Below, in pieces: positions 26,925-35,886 of a stretch of DNA of 64,000 bases; position 1 is the stretch's first letter, and the number at the start of each line of letters is the position of its first letter. The stretch spans positions 62,001 to 126,000 of the forward strand of contig NZ_CP068082.1 of assembly GCF_016724845.1 (NCBI RefSeq), read 5' to 3'. The notes beneath the pieces were generated by a model. The model ran no database searches and had not been told where the DNA came from. It was given only the letters and a program-made list of their open reading frames with translations. The position numbers and the translations under genes were made by a program. This DNA is from Sphingobacterium spiritivorum. GTDB taxonomy: Bacteria > Bacteroidota > Bacteroidia > Sphingobacteriales > Sphingobacteriaceae.

Positions 26925-28156
26925 TGTCAACACAACCTACAAACACTCCTAAAGCTAAAATAAACTTGCTTTCTGTACTCGGTCCCGGTATTATTACCGC
27001 AGCCCTGGTATTTGGCCCCAGTAAAATGACCATTACTTCCAAAATGGGGGCCGACTATGGCTACGACCTGCTATGGGTCATTATTCTCGCCATTTTCTTT
27101 ATGATGGTATTCACCACAATGGCTGCAAGGATAGGTGCACAGCATAGTGACTCTCTGCTTACCCTGATAAAAAACAAATTCGGGAAGCCTGTAGCTATAT
27201 TCATAGGCCTGGGAATATTCCTGGTCGCTATATCTTTTCAATCAGGCAATTCTACCGGAGTAGCGATATCAGTAGGTGAAGCTACAGGGTCCAATCCGAA
27301 GATCTGGATAGTGGTATTCAATGTTCTCGGGATACTGTTATTATTCTTTCGATCTTTTTATAAAGTGTTGGAAAAGCTCATGTTGGTATTGATTATTATC
27401 ATGCTGTTTTCATTTCTTACCACTGCCATACTGGTACAGCCTAACCTGATTGACATGAGCAAAGGGATTATCCCAGGTATACCGGATGGCTCGATGGTAC
27501 TCATTATTGCATTTATAGCGTCCTGTTTTTCACTTGTAGGAGCTTTTTACCAATCCTATTTGGTACAGGAACGTAAAAAAATGGGTGCTTCCAATCAGCA
27601 AAACGGGACGGAAATGTTGGGAAGCCGGGTCGGAATTATTATTCTCGGTATTATGAGTACAGGCGTACTGGTATGTGCGGCTAATATTCTGCATCCGCAA
27701 GGAATCAAAGTTAACTCAGCTACAGAAATGGGGAAAGCTCTGGAACCCTTATTCGGAGACTATGCTTCACAGCTTTTCTATATAGGCCTGTTCGGAGCTT
27801 CCTTTTCATCCCTGATCGGGAATGCCGTGCTGGGGGGTTCTCTGTTAGGCGATACTTTCGGATACGGCAACAATCTGAACAATAAAATGGTGAAATTATT
27901 TATCTCCATTGTTATGATTTTCGGATCTATAATCGCTCTGGCATTTGGCAAGCTTCCTCTGGAGCTCATTGTCTTTGCGCAGAGTATTACCACCTTACTC
28001 GTTCCGTTTATCGGTTTCACTTTATATCTGATAGGAAATGATAAAACGCTCATGAAGGAACGCGTCAACTCAACATCAACCAAAATATGGGGTGCTTTGG
28101 GCCTGATCCTGATCATAGGTCTGGCTGTAAGTAACCTGATCACTTTAATAAAATAA
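26924..28156 (+). CDS. Nramp-related transporter lacking the metal-binding motifs
   Basis: A 410-aa membrane protein with about 11 helices, clearly related to Nramp metal transporters (LGPGIITAALVFGPSKMTITSK followed by GADYGYDLLW). The family's TM1 motif DPGN, whose Asp and Asn bind the metal, reads GPSK here. In the region equivalent to TM6 the MPH motif is also absent (SLVGAFYQSYLV). It therefore probably does not carry manganese or iron. Lying in an operon with a sugar dehydrogenase, an epimerase and an aldolase-like protein, it may import an organic acid. Its start overlaps the previous stop and the epimerase gene follows after five bases. Confidence 0.8.
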   Translation: MSTQPTNTPKAKINLLSVLGPGIITAALVFGPSKMTITSKMGADYGYDLLWVIILAIFFMMVFTTMAARIGAQHSDSLLTLIKNKFGKPVAIFIGLGIFLVAISFQSGNSTGVAISVGEATGSNPKIWIVVFNVLGILLLFFRSFYKVLEKLMLVLIIIMLFSFLTTAILVQPNLIDMSKGIIPGIPDGSMVLIIAFIASCFSLVGAFYQSYLVQERKKMGASNQQNGTEMLGSRVGIIILGIMSTGVLVCAANILHPQGIKVNSATEMGKALEPLFGDYASQLFYIGLFGASFSSLIGNAVLGGSLLGDTFGYGNNLNNKMVKLFISIVMIFGSIIALAFGKLPLELIVFAQSITTLLVPFIGFTLYLIGNDKTLMKERVNSTSTKIWGALGLILIIGLAVSNLITLIK

Positions 28157-28161
28157 AGCAT

Positions 28162-29181
28162 ATGAACAGAGACTTAGTACAATTAGAAGAAGAGATCCTG
28201 GCTCCTTCTGCCGCACTTATTGCAGATATCAAACGTATAGAAGGTGATATTATGCTCCTCGGCATAGGAGGCAAAATGGGACCAAGCATGGGCAGACTTG
28301 CCGTGCGTGCCATTCGGGAAGCCGGATTATCAAAAAGAGTGATCGGGGTTTCCAGATTCTCGGATAACAAGGTCAAATCAGAATTAGAGGCTTATGGTAT
28401 CGAAACGATATCCTGTGACCTGCTCAATCAGGAGGAGTTACAGCAACTCCCACAGGTACCTAATATTATTTACCTTGCCGGACACAAATTCGGCACAACA
28501 GGAAACGAAGATTTTACATGGGCGATGAATACCTATCTGCCGGGTATGGTAGCACAGCATTTCAGGAGCTCTAAAATTGTCGCCTTTTCTTCCGGAAATG
28601 TACTTCCCTTTGTCCCTGTCACATCCGGAGGCGTATCGGAAGAATCATCGCCGGAACCTATCGGAGAATATGCGCAATCCTGTCTGGGCCGGGAACGGAT
28701 TTTTCAGTATTTCTCAAAAAAAAATCAGACAGATGTATTGATCTACAGACTCAACTATGCGGTAGACTTTCGCTACGGTGTACTGGTAGAGATTGCCAAA
28801 GCAGTACTTCAGGACAGACCTATTGATCTGCGGACAGAAAATGTAAACGTAATCTGGCAGGGAGATGCTAACGAGATCGCCTTGAGATCCTTACTGCATT
28901 GCGAGGCTCCGGCAAAAATGCTCAATGTAACCGGCCCGGAAACACTGTCCACACGTTGGGTTGCGGAGCGATTTGCAGCTATATTTGGTAAGACAGTACA
29001 TTTTGAACACGAACCAGCCGGTACAGCTCTGCTCAATAATGCTTCCGAGTGTCATCGTCTGTTTGGTTATCCGAGAGTTACTATCCGCGAAGCAATCGAT
29101 ATCACAGCCAGATGGCTTACAGAAGGAGGCGAGCTCTTCAATAAGGATACCCATTTTCAGGAGAGAGGAGGAAAATTCTAA
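28162..29181 (+). CDS. Extended SDR / NAD-dependent epimerase-like protein with altered active site
   Basis: A 339-aa Rossmann-fold protein without signal peptide. The cofactor loop is GIGGKMGPSM near residue 35. The substrate part (NVTGPETLSTRWVAERFAAIFG) resembles NAD-dependent epimerases and dehydratases. The expected catalytic YxxxK reads YAQSC (in GEYAQSCLGRE), so the lysine is replaced by cysteine. Either the mechanism differs or a nearby Arg takes over. Its partner genes suggest a sugar-acid or sugar-lactone substrate. The stop codon overlaps the ATG of the following gene. Confidence 0.75.
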   Translation: MNRDLVQLEEEILAPSAALIADIKRIEGDIMLLGIGGKMGPSMGRLAVRAIREAGLSKRVIGVSRFSDNKVKSELEAYGIETISCDLLNQEELQQLPQVPNIIYLAGHKFGTTGNEDFTWAMNTYLPGMVAQHFRSSKIVAFSSGNVLPFVPVTSGGVSEESSPEPIGEYAQSCLGRERIFQYFSKKNQTDVLIYRLNYAVDFRYGVLVEIAKAVLQDRPIDLRTENVNVIWQGDANEIALRSLLHCEAPAKMLNVTGPETLSTRWVAERFAAIFGKTVHFEHEPAGTALLNNASECHRLFGYPRVTIREAIDITARWLTEGGELFNKDTHFQERGGKF

Positions 29182-30239
29182 TGAAAAAATTAGATCCCAT
29201 TTTAAAACAGCTTTTACACGAAGGCACTGTCATTCCGGCTCATCCGCTGGCTCTGCATGAGGATCGCAGTATCGATGAAGAAGGTCAGCGTCTGTTATCC
29301 AGATACTATATGGCAAGTGGTGCCGGAGGTATCGCAGTAGCTGTACATTCGACTCAGTTTGAAATCCGCGATCCGAAGATAAATCTCTTCGAAACCGTAC
29401 TTCAGTGGGCCGCGGAAGAAGTGCAGAAAGCAAACTTAGACCGTCCCTTTATTAAAGTAGCCGGTATCTGCGGACCTACAGAACAAGCCGTACGGGAAGC
29501 AGAAACTGCCGTACGATACAACTATGACATCGGACTACTGAGTATGGGCGGATTGCAGGACTGGACGGAAGAACAGATTCTGGAACGGGTACGCAAAGTC
29601 GCTGAGATCATGCCTGTATTCGGATTTTATCTCCAGCCATCCGTAGGCGGAAGAATATTTTCCTATGCATTCTGGCAGGCATTCGTAGAGATTGACAATG
29701 TAGAAGCCATTAAATGTGCTTCATTCAACCGCTATCAGACTTTAGATGTAATGCGGGCACTGGCCAATTCATCCCGAAGAAATGACATCGCAATGTATAC
29801 CGGCAACGACGACAATATTATTGCCGATCTGCTATCTACTTACCGGTTTCCGGTAAATGGGGAATCTGTAGAAATAAACTTTAAAGGCGGTCTGCTCGGA
29901 CACTGGGCTGTATGGACGCAGAAGGCTGTAGACCTGATGCAAAAAATAAAGGAATACCGTAAACACAAAACCAATGAGAAAGCAGACGATCTGCTATCCC
30001 GAAACATAGAAGTAACGGATGCTAATGCTGCATTTTTTGACCCTGCACACCACTTTCATGGATGTATCCCCGGCATTCATGAAGTATTGAGACGACAAGG
30101 CCTGATGAAAGGTATATGGTGTCTCAATCCAAATGAAAAACTGTCCCCCGGACAAAAAGAAGAAATTGACAGGATATATATAGAGTATCCGCATTTGAAT
30201 GATGATGTATTTGTTCAGGAATTTTTAAAGAAAAATTAA
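29181..30239 (+). CDS. Dihydrodipicolinate synthase-family aldolase
   Basis: A 352-aa (beta/alpha)8-barrel protein of the DapA/NAL family. The Schiff-base lysine lies in VEAIKCASFNRY and the partner tyrosine in FYLQPSVGGR. It is longer than DapA (~290 aa), with a C-terminal extension of ~60 residues. In place of the usual N-terminal GTTGE motif the protein has SGAGGIAVAVH, typical of catabolic members of the family. In a locus with an aldonate dehydratase it most likely cleaves or dehydrates a 2-keto-3-deoxy sugar acid to pyruvate or a related product. Last gene of the operon, ending at a strong terminator. Confidence 0.82.
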   Translation: MKKLDPILKQLLHEGTVIPAHPLALHEDRSIDEEGQRLLSRYYMASGAGGIAVAVHSTQFEIRDPKINLFETVLQWAAEEVQKANLDRPFIKVAGICGPTEQAVREAETAVRYNYDIGLLSMGGLQDWTEEQILERVRKVAEIMPVFGFYLQPSVGGRIFSYAFWQAFVEIDNVEAIKCASFNRYQTLDVMRALANSSRRNDIAMYTGNDDNIIADLLSTYRFPVNGESVEINFKGGLLGHWAVWTQKAVDLMQKIKEYRKHKTNEKADDLLSRNIEVTDANAAFFDPAHHFHGCIPGIHEVLRRQGLMKGIWCLNPNEKLSPGQKEEIDRIYIEYPHLNDDVFVQEFLKKN

Positions 30240-30277
30240 ATAAGAGAAGGTGACCTTTTGGTCACCTTCTCTTATTT
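30238..30277 (+). terminator. Intrinsic terminator of the sugar-dehydrogenase operon
   Basis: A perfect 18-bp inverted repeat (30238-30255 with 30260-30277, core AGAAGGTGACC / GGTCACCTTCT) has a TTTT loop. It begins inside the stop codon of the aldolase gene. Confidence 0.9.
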
Positions 30278-30347
30278 AGTTCATGGCCTGATCCGGTTTA
30301 CAATATCAAAAAAATCGGCTAAAATAAGTTTTAATCCTGAATAGCTT

Positions 30348-31094
30348 CTATTTGAACCTGCTGGCTATTCCCCATATTATACCAAATACCATAGAAAGGA
30401 ATATATATGACACCGGAATCATTATACTTCTTATAATTCGTCCTCTCCTGGAATACCCTGATTCTGAAAAGAATTGATAATATATCCACACGGAATAAAT
30501 CAACATGGATATACTGATAACGGTATAATACAAAAAGAACAGGACTGTTTTGTCGGTATAGAAAACGGTAAGGGTTGTAAACAGCAAACCAATAACTAAC
30601 TCGGCTGCAGACTTATATGAATTCAACACCAAATGCTCGGAATAATTGAATTTAGCTTTACGAAACCATAAAAAGCTAAATAAAGAATATAATGGGATCG
30701 TGATTAGCGGAACCAGCTTAGGATATTTGGATAAAATCTTTTCAATGGGCCCCATTGCCTCGCGGCTCTGCTCAGGCATCAGATCACTCAATTTGATATC
30801 TGAATAATGTCCGATGATGCCCGACATCGCTATGATGATCAGTATAAGAGTCACAAAATTAAAATAACCCACCCGCTTACCTAATATATATTCTCTTATA
30901 CTGTGCCCCGGACGGGTAAATAATTCCTTAATGGTAAACAAAATCCCCTTGTCTACGTGCCATACACCATGAACCAGGTCATGTTCAAAAAAATGTTTAA
31001 GAGAATACCGGTGCGTACTGCTTTTCTGCCCACAGGTCTTACAATAATTTCCGGTTATCTCGTCGTGGCAATTCAGGCAATTTTTTTCTGTCAT
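30348..31094 (-). CDS. DUF3667 membrane protein
   Basis: I place the start at MTEKNCLNCH (31094), giving 248 residues; a longer frame from 31139 would overlap the upstream gene. Two zinc-ribbon CxxC pairs open the protein (NCLNCH and YCKTCGQ), then HDLVHGVWHVDKGILFTIKELFTRPGHS, the signature of DUF3667. About five membrane helices follow. Function is unknown. It lies 13 bases after a small membrane protein gene and is probably co-transcribed with it. Confidence 0.85.
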   Translation of the reverse strand: MTEKNCLNCHDEITGNYCKTCGQKSSTHRYSLKHFFEHDLVHGVWHVDKGILFTIKELFTRPGHSIREYILGKRVGYFNFVTLILIIIAMSGIIGHYSDIKLSDLMPEQSREAMGPIEKILSKYPKLVPLITIPLYSLFSFLWFRKAKFNYSEHLVLNSYKSAAELVIGLLFTTLTVFYTDKTVLFFLYYTVISISMLIYSVWIYYQFFSESGYSRRGRIIRSIMIPVSYIFLSMVFGIIWGIASRFK

Positions 31095-31107
31095 TTGGTT
31101 TATAATT

Positions 31108-31356
31108 CTACTTGATTGATCTGGTTTTAATCTCGGCATTCAACACTTTCAATGCGTTAATCATTGGTATAAATGTTACAGGTAATACAACAGCAGGAAT
31201 AAATAACTTAAGGGAAGAAATATTAATGTAGACGTAAAATGCCATCCCTATTATAAAAAACCATACGATTACAGCACTGATAAGAATTCCCTTAATAAGA
31301 TTTCTCCTTTCCATCAATCTTTTTATGCTGAGGTCCCTGAGGTTTTTTAGTAGCAT
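31108..31356 (-). CDS. Small two-helix membrane protein
   Basis: An 82-aa basic protein with two predicted transmembrane helices (roughly residues 22-45 and 52-68). No family is recognised. The gene directly precedes the DUF3667 gene, which suggests a joint role in the membrane. Confidence 0.65.
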   Translation of the reverse strand: MLLKNLRDLSIKRLMERRNLIKGILISAVIVWFFIIGMAFYVYINISSLKLFIPAVVLPVTFIPMINALKVLNAEIKTRSIK

Positions 31357-31596
31357 TTTATTGTTAGCAATAGTAGTTAAAATATGGTATGTTCGGTACG
31401 GTACTGGTAAATAGAGGTATTATTCCCGGTAAACTTATATAAGTAAACCAGACTGATCTATATTTCTATAAATTCCAATTAATTGAAATACTTTCCCCTA
31501 TCCGCCCACAAAAATATAGTACTGATCTGAATTATACAATAAGGATTGATAGAATAACTATATTATTATTTCTCCTCATTATTAGTATACTTGTAT

Positions 31597-31974
31597 ATGA
31601 GTAAGATCAAAAATAGTCAGGAAAAGAGAAGCGTAGAGATAACTTCAAAATACTTTGATTTTTTAGATCATCATGTAGATGATGTCGTAAACGGACGTAC
31701 TGACGAATTCATGGAACTCAATCAGATCGCAAGCGCACTGGCAGTATCACATACGCACCTCACAGATACAATTCAGAAGGAAAAAGGAAATCATCCCTGC
31801 CATTTCTATGATGAAAAGATCATCGAAAAAGCAAAAGCATTATTAACGGAGACGAGCCTTCCGGTCGCACATATAGCGATGAGACTTACATACGATCCTT
31901 CTAATTTTTCCAAGTTCTTCAAAAAATGGACAGGTATGACCCCGGGAAATTTTCGTAATTCCGGCACAAAGTAA
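31597..31974 (+). CDS. Short AraC-type regulator (HTH domain only)
   Basis: The ATG at 31597 gives 125 residues; a TTG six bases upstream is less likely. The whole protein is an AraC DNA-binding domain preceded by ~35 residues: first helix-turn-helix MELNQIASALAVSHTHLTDT, second LPVAHIAMRLTYDPSNFSKF, ending in TGMTPGNFRNS. There is no ligand domain. It lies 86 bases before an SDR gene on the same strand and may regulate it. Confidence 0.85.
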   Translation: MSKIKNSQEKRSVEITSKYFDFLDHHVDDVVNGRTDEFMELNQIASALAVSHTHLTDTIQKEKGNHPCHFYDEKIIEKAKALLTETSLPVAHIAMRLTYDPSNFSKFFKKWTGMTPGNFRNSGTK

Positions 31975-32060
31975 GTATCCTGCCAAAACTTCCGAAAAGT
32001 TCACCATATCACTCTGATTTTCATTACAGAACTTTGCCATACAAACAAATTAAAAATCTT

Positions 32061-32816
32061 ATGGCAAGAAATGATTTAAAAGGAAAAGTAGTATTAATAG
32101 CTGGCGGAGGTAAAAACCTCGGCGGACTGTTGAGCCGGAATTTTGCAAGTCAGGGAGCAAAAATAGCCATCCACTTTAATAGCGAGAGCACAAAAGCCGA
32201 AGCCGAAAAAACGTTGGCGGAGATTCAACATGCCGGAGGAGAAGCGTTTCTGTTTCAGGCAGATCTGACTCATGTAGAAAATATCAAAAAACTTTTCAAC
32301 GAAACCATATCAAAATTCGGGGGTATTGATATCGCTGTCAACACCATTGGAATGGTCCTCAAAAAACCATTTCTGGAAACAACTGAGGAAGAATACGACA
32401 CCATGTTTGATATCAACTCCAAAATCGCTTATTTCTTTATACAGGAAGCCGGTAAAACATTAAACAACAATGGCAAGATATGTACAATAGTTACTTCCCT
32501 TCTGGCAGCCTATACAGGATTATATTCCACATATGCCGGAGCTAAAGCACCTGTTGAGCATTTTACAAGAATGGCTTCCAAGGAATTTGGGGAACGGGGT
32601 ATTTCTGTTACGGCGGTGGGCCCCGGTCCGATGGACACGCCTTTCTTCTACGGTCAGGAATCAGCAGATGCTGTCGCCTATCACAAATCTGCCTCTGCAC
32701 TTGGCGGACTGACAGATATCAACGATATCGCGCCATTGATCCGGTTTCTGGTTACAGAAGGCTGGTGGATCACCGGGCAGACCATTTTTGCAAATGGGGG
32801 TTATACTACACGTTAA
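32061..32816 (+). CDS. Short-chain dehydrogenase/reductase with GAxAK active site
   Basis: The ATG at 32061 gives 251 residues (MARNDLKGKVVLIAGGGKNL). It is a classical SDR: GGGKNLGG cofactor loop, NTIG, and ANGGYTT at the end. The catalytic stretch reads TYAGAKAPVEH, so the YxxxK Tyr and Lys are present. The AIHFNSES after the second strand suggests NADPH preference. Substrate unknown. The AraC-type gene upstream may be its regulator. Confidence 0.88.
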   Translation: MARNDLKGKVVLIAGGGKNLGGLLSRNFASQGAKIAIHFNSESTKAEAEKTLAEIQHAGGEAFLFQADLTHVENIKKLFNETISKFGGIDIAVNTIGMVLKKPFLETTEEEYDTMFDINSKIAYFFIQEAGKTLNNNGKICTIVTSLLAAYTGLYSTYAGAKAPVEHFTRMASKEFGERGISVTAVGPGPMDTPFFYGQESADAVAYHKSASALGGLTDINDIAPLIRFLVTEGWWITGQTIFANGGYTTR

Positions 32817-32828
32817 ATACAAAAGAGT

Positions 32829-32858
32829 CCATAGACAGCCTAACAAGGCTGCCTATGG
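32829..32858 (+). terminator. Intrinsic terminator after the SDR gene
   Basis: CCATAGACAGCC (32829-32840) pairs with GGCTGCCTATGG (32847-32858), with one mismatch, around the loop TAACAA. It is followed by TTTGTT. Confidence 0.75.
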
Positions 32859-32985
32859 TTTGTTATTACACAGCACTAGCTATATTCTAACCTTACGGAC
32901 TACGGAATTTCAAAAAAGGGTTATATTTTACTAAACTTTATCCATCGTTGGCTGTTTCTAATCTTACATATCAATTACCCTGACC

Positions 32986-33417
32986 ATGAGAAACAGAAAG
33001 ATATCAACGATTCAACATATTGCCCGTATTGCATTGGGATTATTTCTTCTATTTGCGGGTATCGGTCATCTGAGTTTTGCCCGTTTGGAATTTCGTGCAC
33101 AAGTACCGCCATGGGTTCCGATGGATGTAGATCTGGTTGTCATCCTGTCCGGTATTGCAGAGATCGGGCTTGCCTTACTGATCCTTATCTGGGGACATCG
33201 TAAAAACTGGATCCCCTGGTTTGTAGCACTGTTCTTTATTGCTGTTTTTCCGGGCAACATAGCACAATACACAGAACAGAGGGACGCTTTCGGATTAAAT
33301 ACCGACGGACTCCGGCTGTTTCGGCTATTTATGCAGCCTGTACTTATTATCTGGGCACTATGGAGTATGGATGCTTTTCACAAAAGAAAACACAGTTTGC
33401 GAAGACAATACAAATAA
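32986..33417 (+). CDS. DoxX-family membrane protein
   Basis: A 143-aa protein with four hydrophobic helices. The pattern RIALGLFLLFAGIGHLSF near the N-terminus, EIGLALLILI, and FPGNIAQYTEQRDAFGL fit DoxX-like proteins. They are often linked to redox or stress functions without known mechanism. Single gene. Confidence 0.75.
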   Translation: MRNRKISTIQHIARIALGLFLLFAGIGHLSFARLEFRAQVPPWVPMDVDLVVILSGIAEIGLALLILIWGHRKNWIPWFVALFFIAVFPGNIAQYTEQRDAFGLNTDGLRLFRLFMQPVLIIWALWSMDAFHKRKHSLRRQYK

Positions 33418-33486
33418 GAAAACCGGTAGTTAGAAAGCCCTCATATACAAAAAATAATTACTAACTTATGGTATTTACAGATAAAT

Positions 33487-34005
33487 ATGAAAAAGGCAAC
33501 AGAACCTGAAGTGTGGATGCGGGGGCCGATTGCCGGCGTACCAGGGTTATTGCAGCCTGTCGCGCACGCCCTTTTACAGGCGCAGGAAGATATTACTGAT
33601 GCTGTAAAAGGCATAGATGAACAGAGCCTCTGGCAACGTCCTTCCGGAGTTGCGTCTATAGGATTTCACTTACAGCATATGATCGGAGTTATAGACCGTA
33701 TGTTTACCTATGCACAGGATCGTCCGCTTTCTGAGCAGCAATTGAGCTATCTGGCAAAGGAGGGCCTGGTAGATCCCACAGTGACTGTAGAAAGTCTCCT
33801 GCTCCAACTGGAAATACAACTGCAATCCGCTATCTCCCAATTGTGCAGTACGGATACTGATCAGCTGACTGCTATCCGCTATCTGGGTCGTAAGCGTATA
33901 CCGACGACTTTAACGGGCTTGCTTTTCCATGCAGCAGAGCATACACAGCGTCATACGGGACAATTACTCGTAACGGCAAGAGTACTGATATGTCCCCCTT
34001 TTTAG
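33487..34005 (+). CDS. DinB-family protein
   Basis: A 172-aa four-helix-bundle protein. The metal-ligand pattern is visible as GFHLQHMIG (His ~58-61) and HAAEHTQRHTGQLL near the C-terminus. DinB/YfiT-type proteins use such a site for thiol- or glutathione-analogue-dependent transfer; the actual reaction is unknown here. Convergent with a lipoprotein gene across a hairpin. Confidence 0.82.
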   Translation: MKKATEPEVWMRGPIAGVPGLLQPVAHALLQAQEDITDAVKGIDEQSLWQRPSGVASIGFHLQHMIGVIDRMFTYAQDRPLSEQQLSYLAKEGLVDPTVTVESLLLQLEIQLQSAISQLCSTDTDQLTAIRYLGRKRIPTTLTGLLFHAAEHTQRHTGQLLVTARVLICPPF

Positions 34006-34021
34006 CTCACTTCAAAAAGAG

Positions 34022-34061
34022 CTGTATGTGCAGAAGAAATACGTTTTCTCTGCACATACAG
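34022..34061. terminator. Hairpin between convergent DinB and lipoprotein genes
   Basis: CTGTATGTGCAGA (34022-34034) pairs perfectly with TCTGCACATACAG (34049-34061). The following AATTTTAA on the plus side is T-rich. Probably a bidirectional terminator. Confidence 0.75.
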
Positions 34062-34079
34062 TAATTTTAAATGCAGTAA

Positions 34080-34583
34080 TCAGGATTGTTTATTGAACCT
34101 GACTTCTCCCTGATATTGTTTATCAACAAGTACCAACAGTACAGGATGTACTGTAAATGACTGTTTACCTTCTTCTTTGACTATATAATCCAGCACAAGA
34201 TGATCACCGACCTGCTTCAGTGAGGAAGCCGATATGGTAGTCGCTGTATCTGTGACCGTACCGATCACTGCTAAGACATATACTTTAGCAAAGTCGATAG
34301 AGGTAGGCGTTCCATCCTCTCCCATCACAGCTGCCATACCAAAAATACGATCAAATTCTTCCTGCGAAGTAATTTTTAACTCTTCGGTTTTGCTGTTATT
34401 ATAGGTGTTTTTGACAAAGTATCGTTCAGCTTCTGTAAACGGAATGTCAGGTATCTTTTCAGAAAGCACATTTTCGCTGGTATCAGATGTATTTGTACTG
34501 TTGTTGTTCTGATTTGTATTAGACTGACATGATACCGCAAGAAGACCTGCCGAAAGTGTAAATAAAAAGATTCTTTTAATCAT
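34080..34583 (-). CDS. Lipoprotein of unknown function
   Basis: A 167-aa lipoprotein with lipobox LAVSC (Cys19), an Asn/Ser/Thr-rich linker (to about residue 40) and a compact alpha/beta domain (FTEAERYFVKNTYN... to the end). The domain has no motif I recognise. It may be protease-inhibitor-like or a stress lipoprotein; both are guesses. Monocistronic. Confidence 0.75.
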   Translation of the reverse strand: MIKRIFLFTLSAGLLAVSCQSNTNQNNNSTNTSDTSENVLSEKIPDIPFTEAERYFVKNTYNNSKTEELKITSQEEFDRIFGMAAVMGEDGTPTSIDFAKVYVLAVIGTVTDTATTISASSLKQVGDHLVLDYIVKEEGKQSFTVHPVLLVLVDKQYQGEVRFNKQS

Positions 34584-34714
34584 AACTGTTTCTCATTAGA
34601 AGGTAAACATCCTGTAGCATCTGCTACATTTTGTATCTAAAATAAGAATAAAAAACCGGAAAGACCAACGTTCATCTTTGAAGAACATTTGTTGCAAAGA
34701 TAATTTCGGATATC

Positions 34715-35464
34715 TTAAACCAACTGAATTCCCGACCCGCGAAAATCATCCAGCCGCTTATCATCACTTGCTGCTTCCGTTATCAAGGTATCTACATCCG
34801 ACACATCGCATACTTTAAACGGATACGTACTGTTCAGTTTATCCGTATGGCTCACCACGATCTGTTGCAAGGAAGACTTTAACATAGCTTGTTTTAGATC
34901 TCGTTCTTCTTTAGTGCCGGCAGTAATACCGTACTGATATTGAATAGCACAGGCCCCCATCAGATACAGATCGGCCACATATGTACGTACTTCTTCACAG
35001 GTTTGTAAACCGATGTTTACCTGCGCCTCCCGGTTGTAAATTCCTCCCAAAACAATAATTTCTATCCCTTTGTATACGGATAGCAGAGGAATCAAAGCCT
35101 GATTATTGGTAATAACTCTGAAATTTGAATGAGCAGGCAAATGAGCTGCAATCTCGCAAATAGTCGTACCTCCGTCCATAAATATCGTCTGTCCGGCTTT
35201 GATAAATGGTTGCGTTTTCAAGGCAATGATCTCCTTTTCTGTAGTGAAATAAGAGCTGCGGTCCTGAAAATTAAGCGGATTTTTGGCCGGCAGTATAGCC
35301 CCGCCCCTTACTTTTACAAGCAGTCCCCGGTCTGACAGGGTATCTATATCTCTTCTGATCGTATCTTCTGAAACAGAAAGATCAGCTGAAAGCGGAGTAT
35401 ATCCCACTTTTCCAGAATCCCTCAGAACAGTCAGAATATGATCAAAACGTTCTTCCTTTAACAT
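34715..35464 (-). CDS. DeoR/GlpR-family transcriptional regulator
   Basis: A 249-aa repressor. Residues 5-58 form the DeoR helix-turn-helix (RFDHILTVLRDSGKVGYTPL, then SEDTIRRDIDTLSDRGLL). The C-terminal DeoRC sugar-phosphate sensor domain follows (TIFMDGGTTICEIA, ITNNQALIPLL, VLGGIYN, LMGACAI). Effectors are usually phosphorylated sugars. The VOC gene lies 32 bases upstream on the same strand and a divergent MFS gene next to that, so these are probable targets. Confidence 0.93.
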   Translation of the reverse strand: MLKEERFDHILTVLRDSGKVGYTPLSADLSVSEDTIRRDIDTLSDRGLLVKVRGGAILPAKNPLNFQDRSSYFTTEKEIIALKTQPFIKAGQTIFMDGGTTICEIAAHLPAHSNFRVITNNQALIPLLSVYKGIEIIVLGGIYNREAQVNIGLQTCEEVRTYVADLYLMGACAIQYQYGITAGTKEERDLKQAMLKSSLQQIVVSHTDKLNSTYPFKVCDVSDVDTLITEAASDDKRLDDFRGSGIQLV

Positions 35465-35496
35465 GACTTAAAAATTTAATGATTATACATCCAACC

Positions 35497-35886
35497 TTAA
35501 GCAGCAATAAGCTCCAGATGATTACCCTCGGGATCAAACACTACACTCTCATAATACCCGTCTCCGGTAATCCGGGGTTCACTGTAGATCGTATATCCGT
35601 CCCTGCGCAATCTTTCTGTCATGCTATCCACATCCTCCTTACTTCCTACAGTAATCGCAAAATGCGTAAGCCCTTCCATAATCCCCCGGCATGTAGCAGG
35701 AAAGATATCCGGCCTGTTCATCAGTTCCAGACGGGTACCCCCTTCAGAAAATTGCAGGAAATAAGCCATATACTGTTTTTTCTCATTTATATATTTCTCC
35801 TCCGCCACAGCAGCAAAATATTTTATATAGAAGTTTTTCATTCTTTCCAGATCTGCTACCCATATGGCCAAATGTTCTATTTTCAT
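35497..35886 (-). CDS. VOC-family protein (glyoxalase/bleomycin-resistance fold)
   Basis: The ATG at 35886 gives 129 residues (MKIEHLAIWVADLERMKNFY); an upstream TTG is less likely. The protein is a single VOC module with paired beta-alpha-beta-beta-beta units; metal ligand candidates are His5, Glu (TRLELMNRP), His (LTHFAI) and Glu (NHLELIAA). The second half ends in VVFDPEGNHLELI, typical of glyoxalase-like enzymes. Substrate unknown. Upstream of the DeoR gene and divergent from the MFS gene. Confidence 0.88.
   Translation of the reverse strand: MKIEHLAIWVADLERMKNFYIKYFAAVAEEKYINEKKQYMAYFLQFSEGGTRLELMNRPDIFPATCRGIMEGLTHFAITVGSKEDVDSMTERLRRDGYTIYSEPRITGDGYYESVVFDPEGNHLELIAA

Noticed and set aside
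31357..31590. Small gene between the two-helix membrane protein and the AraC-type gene
   Set aside because: No frame with a sensible start or composition is present.
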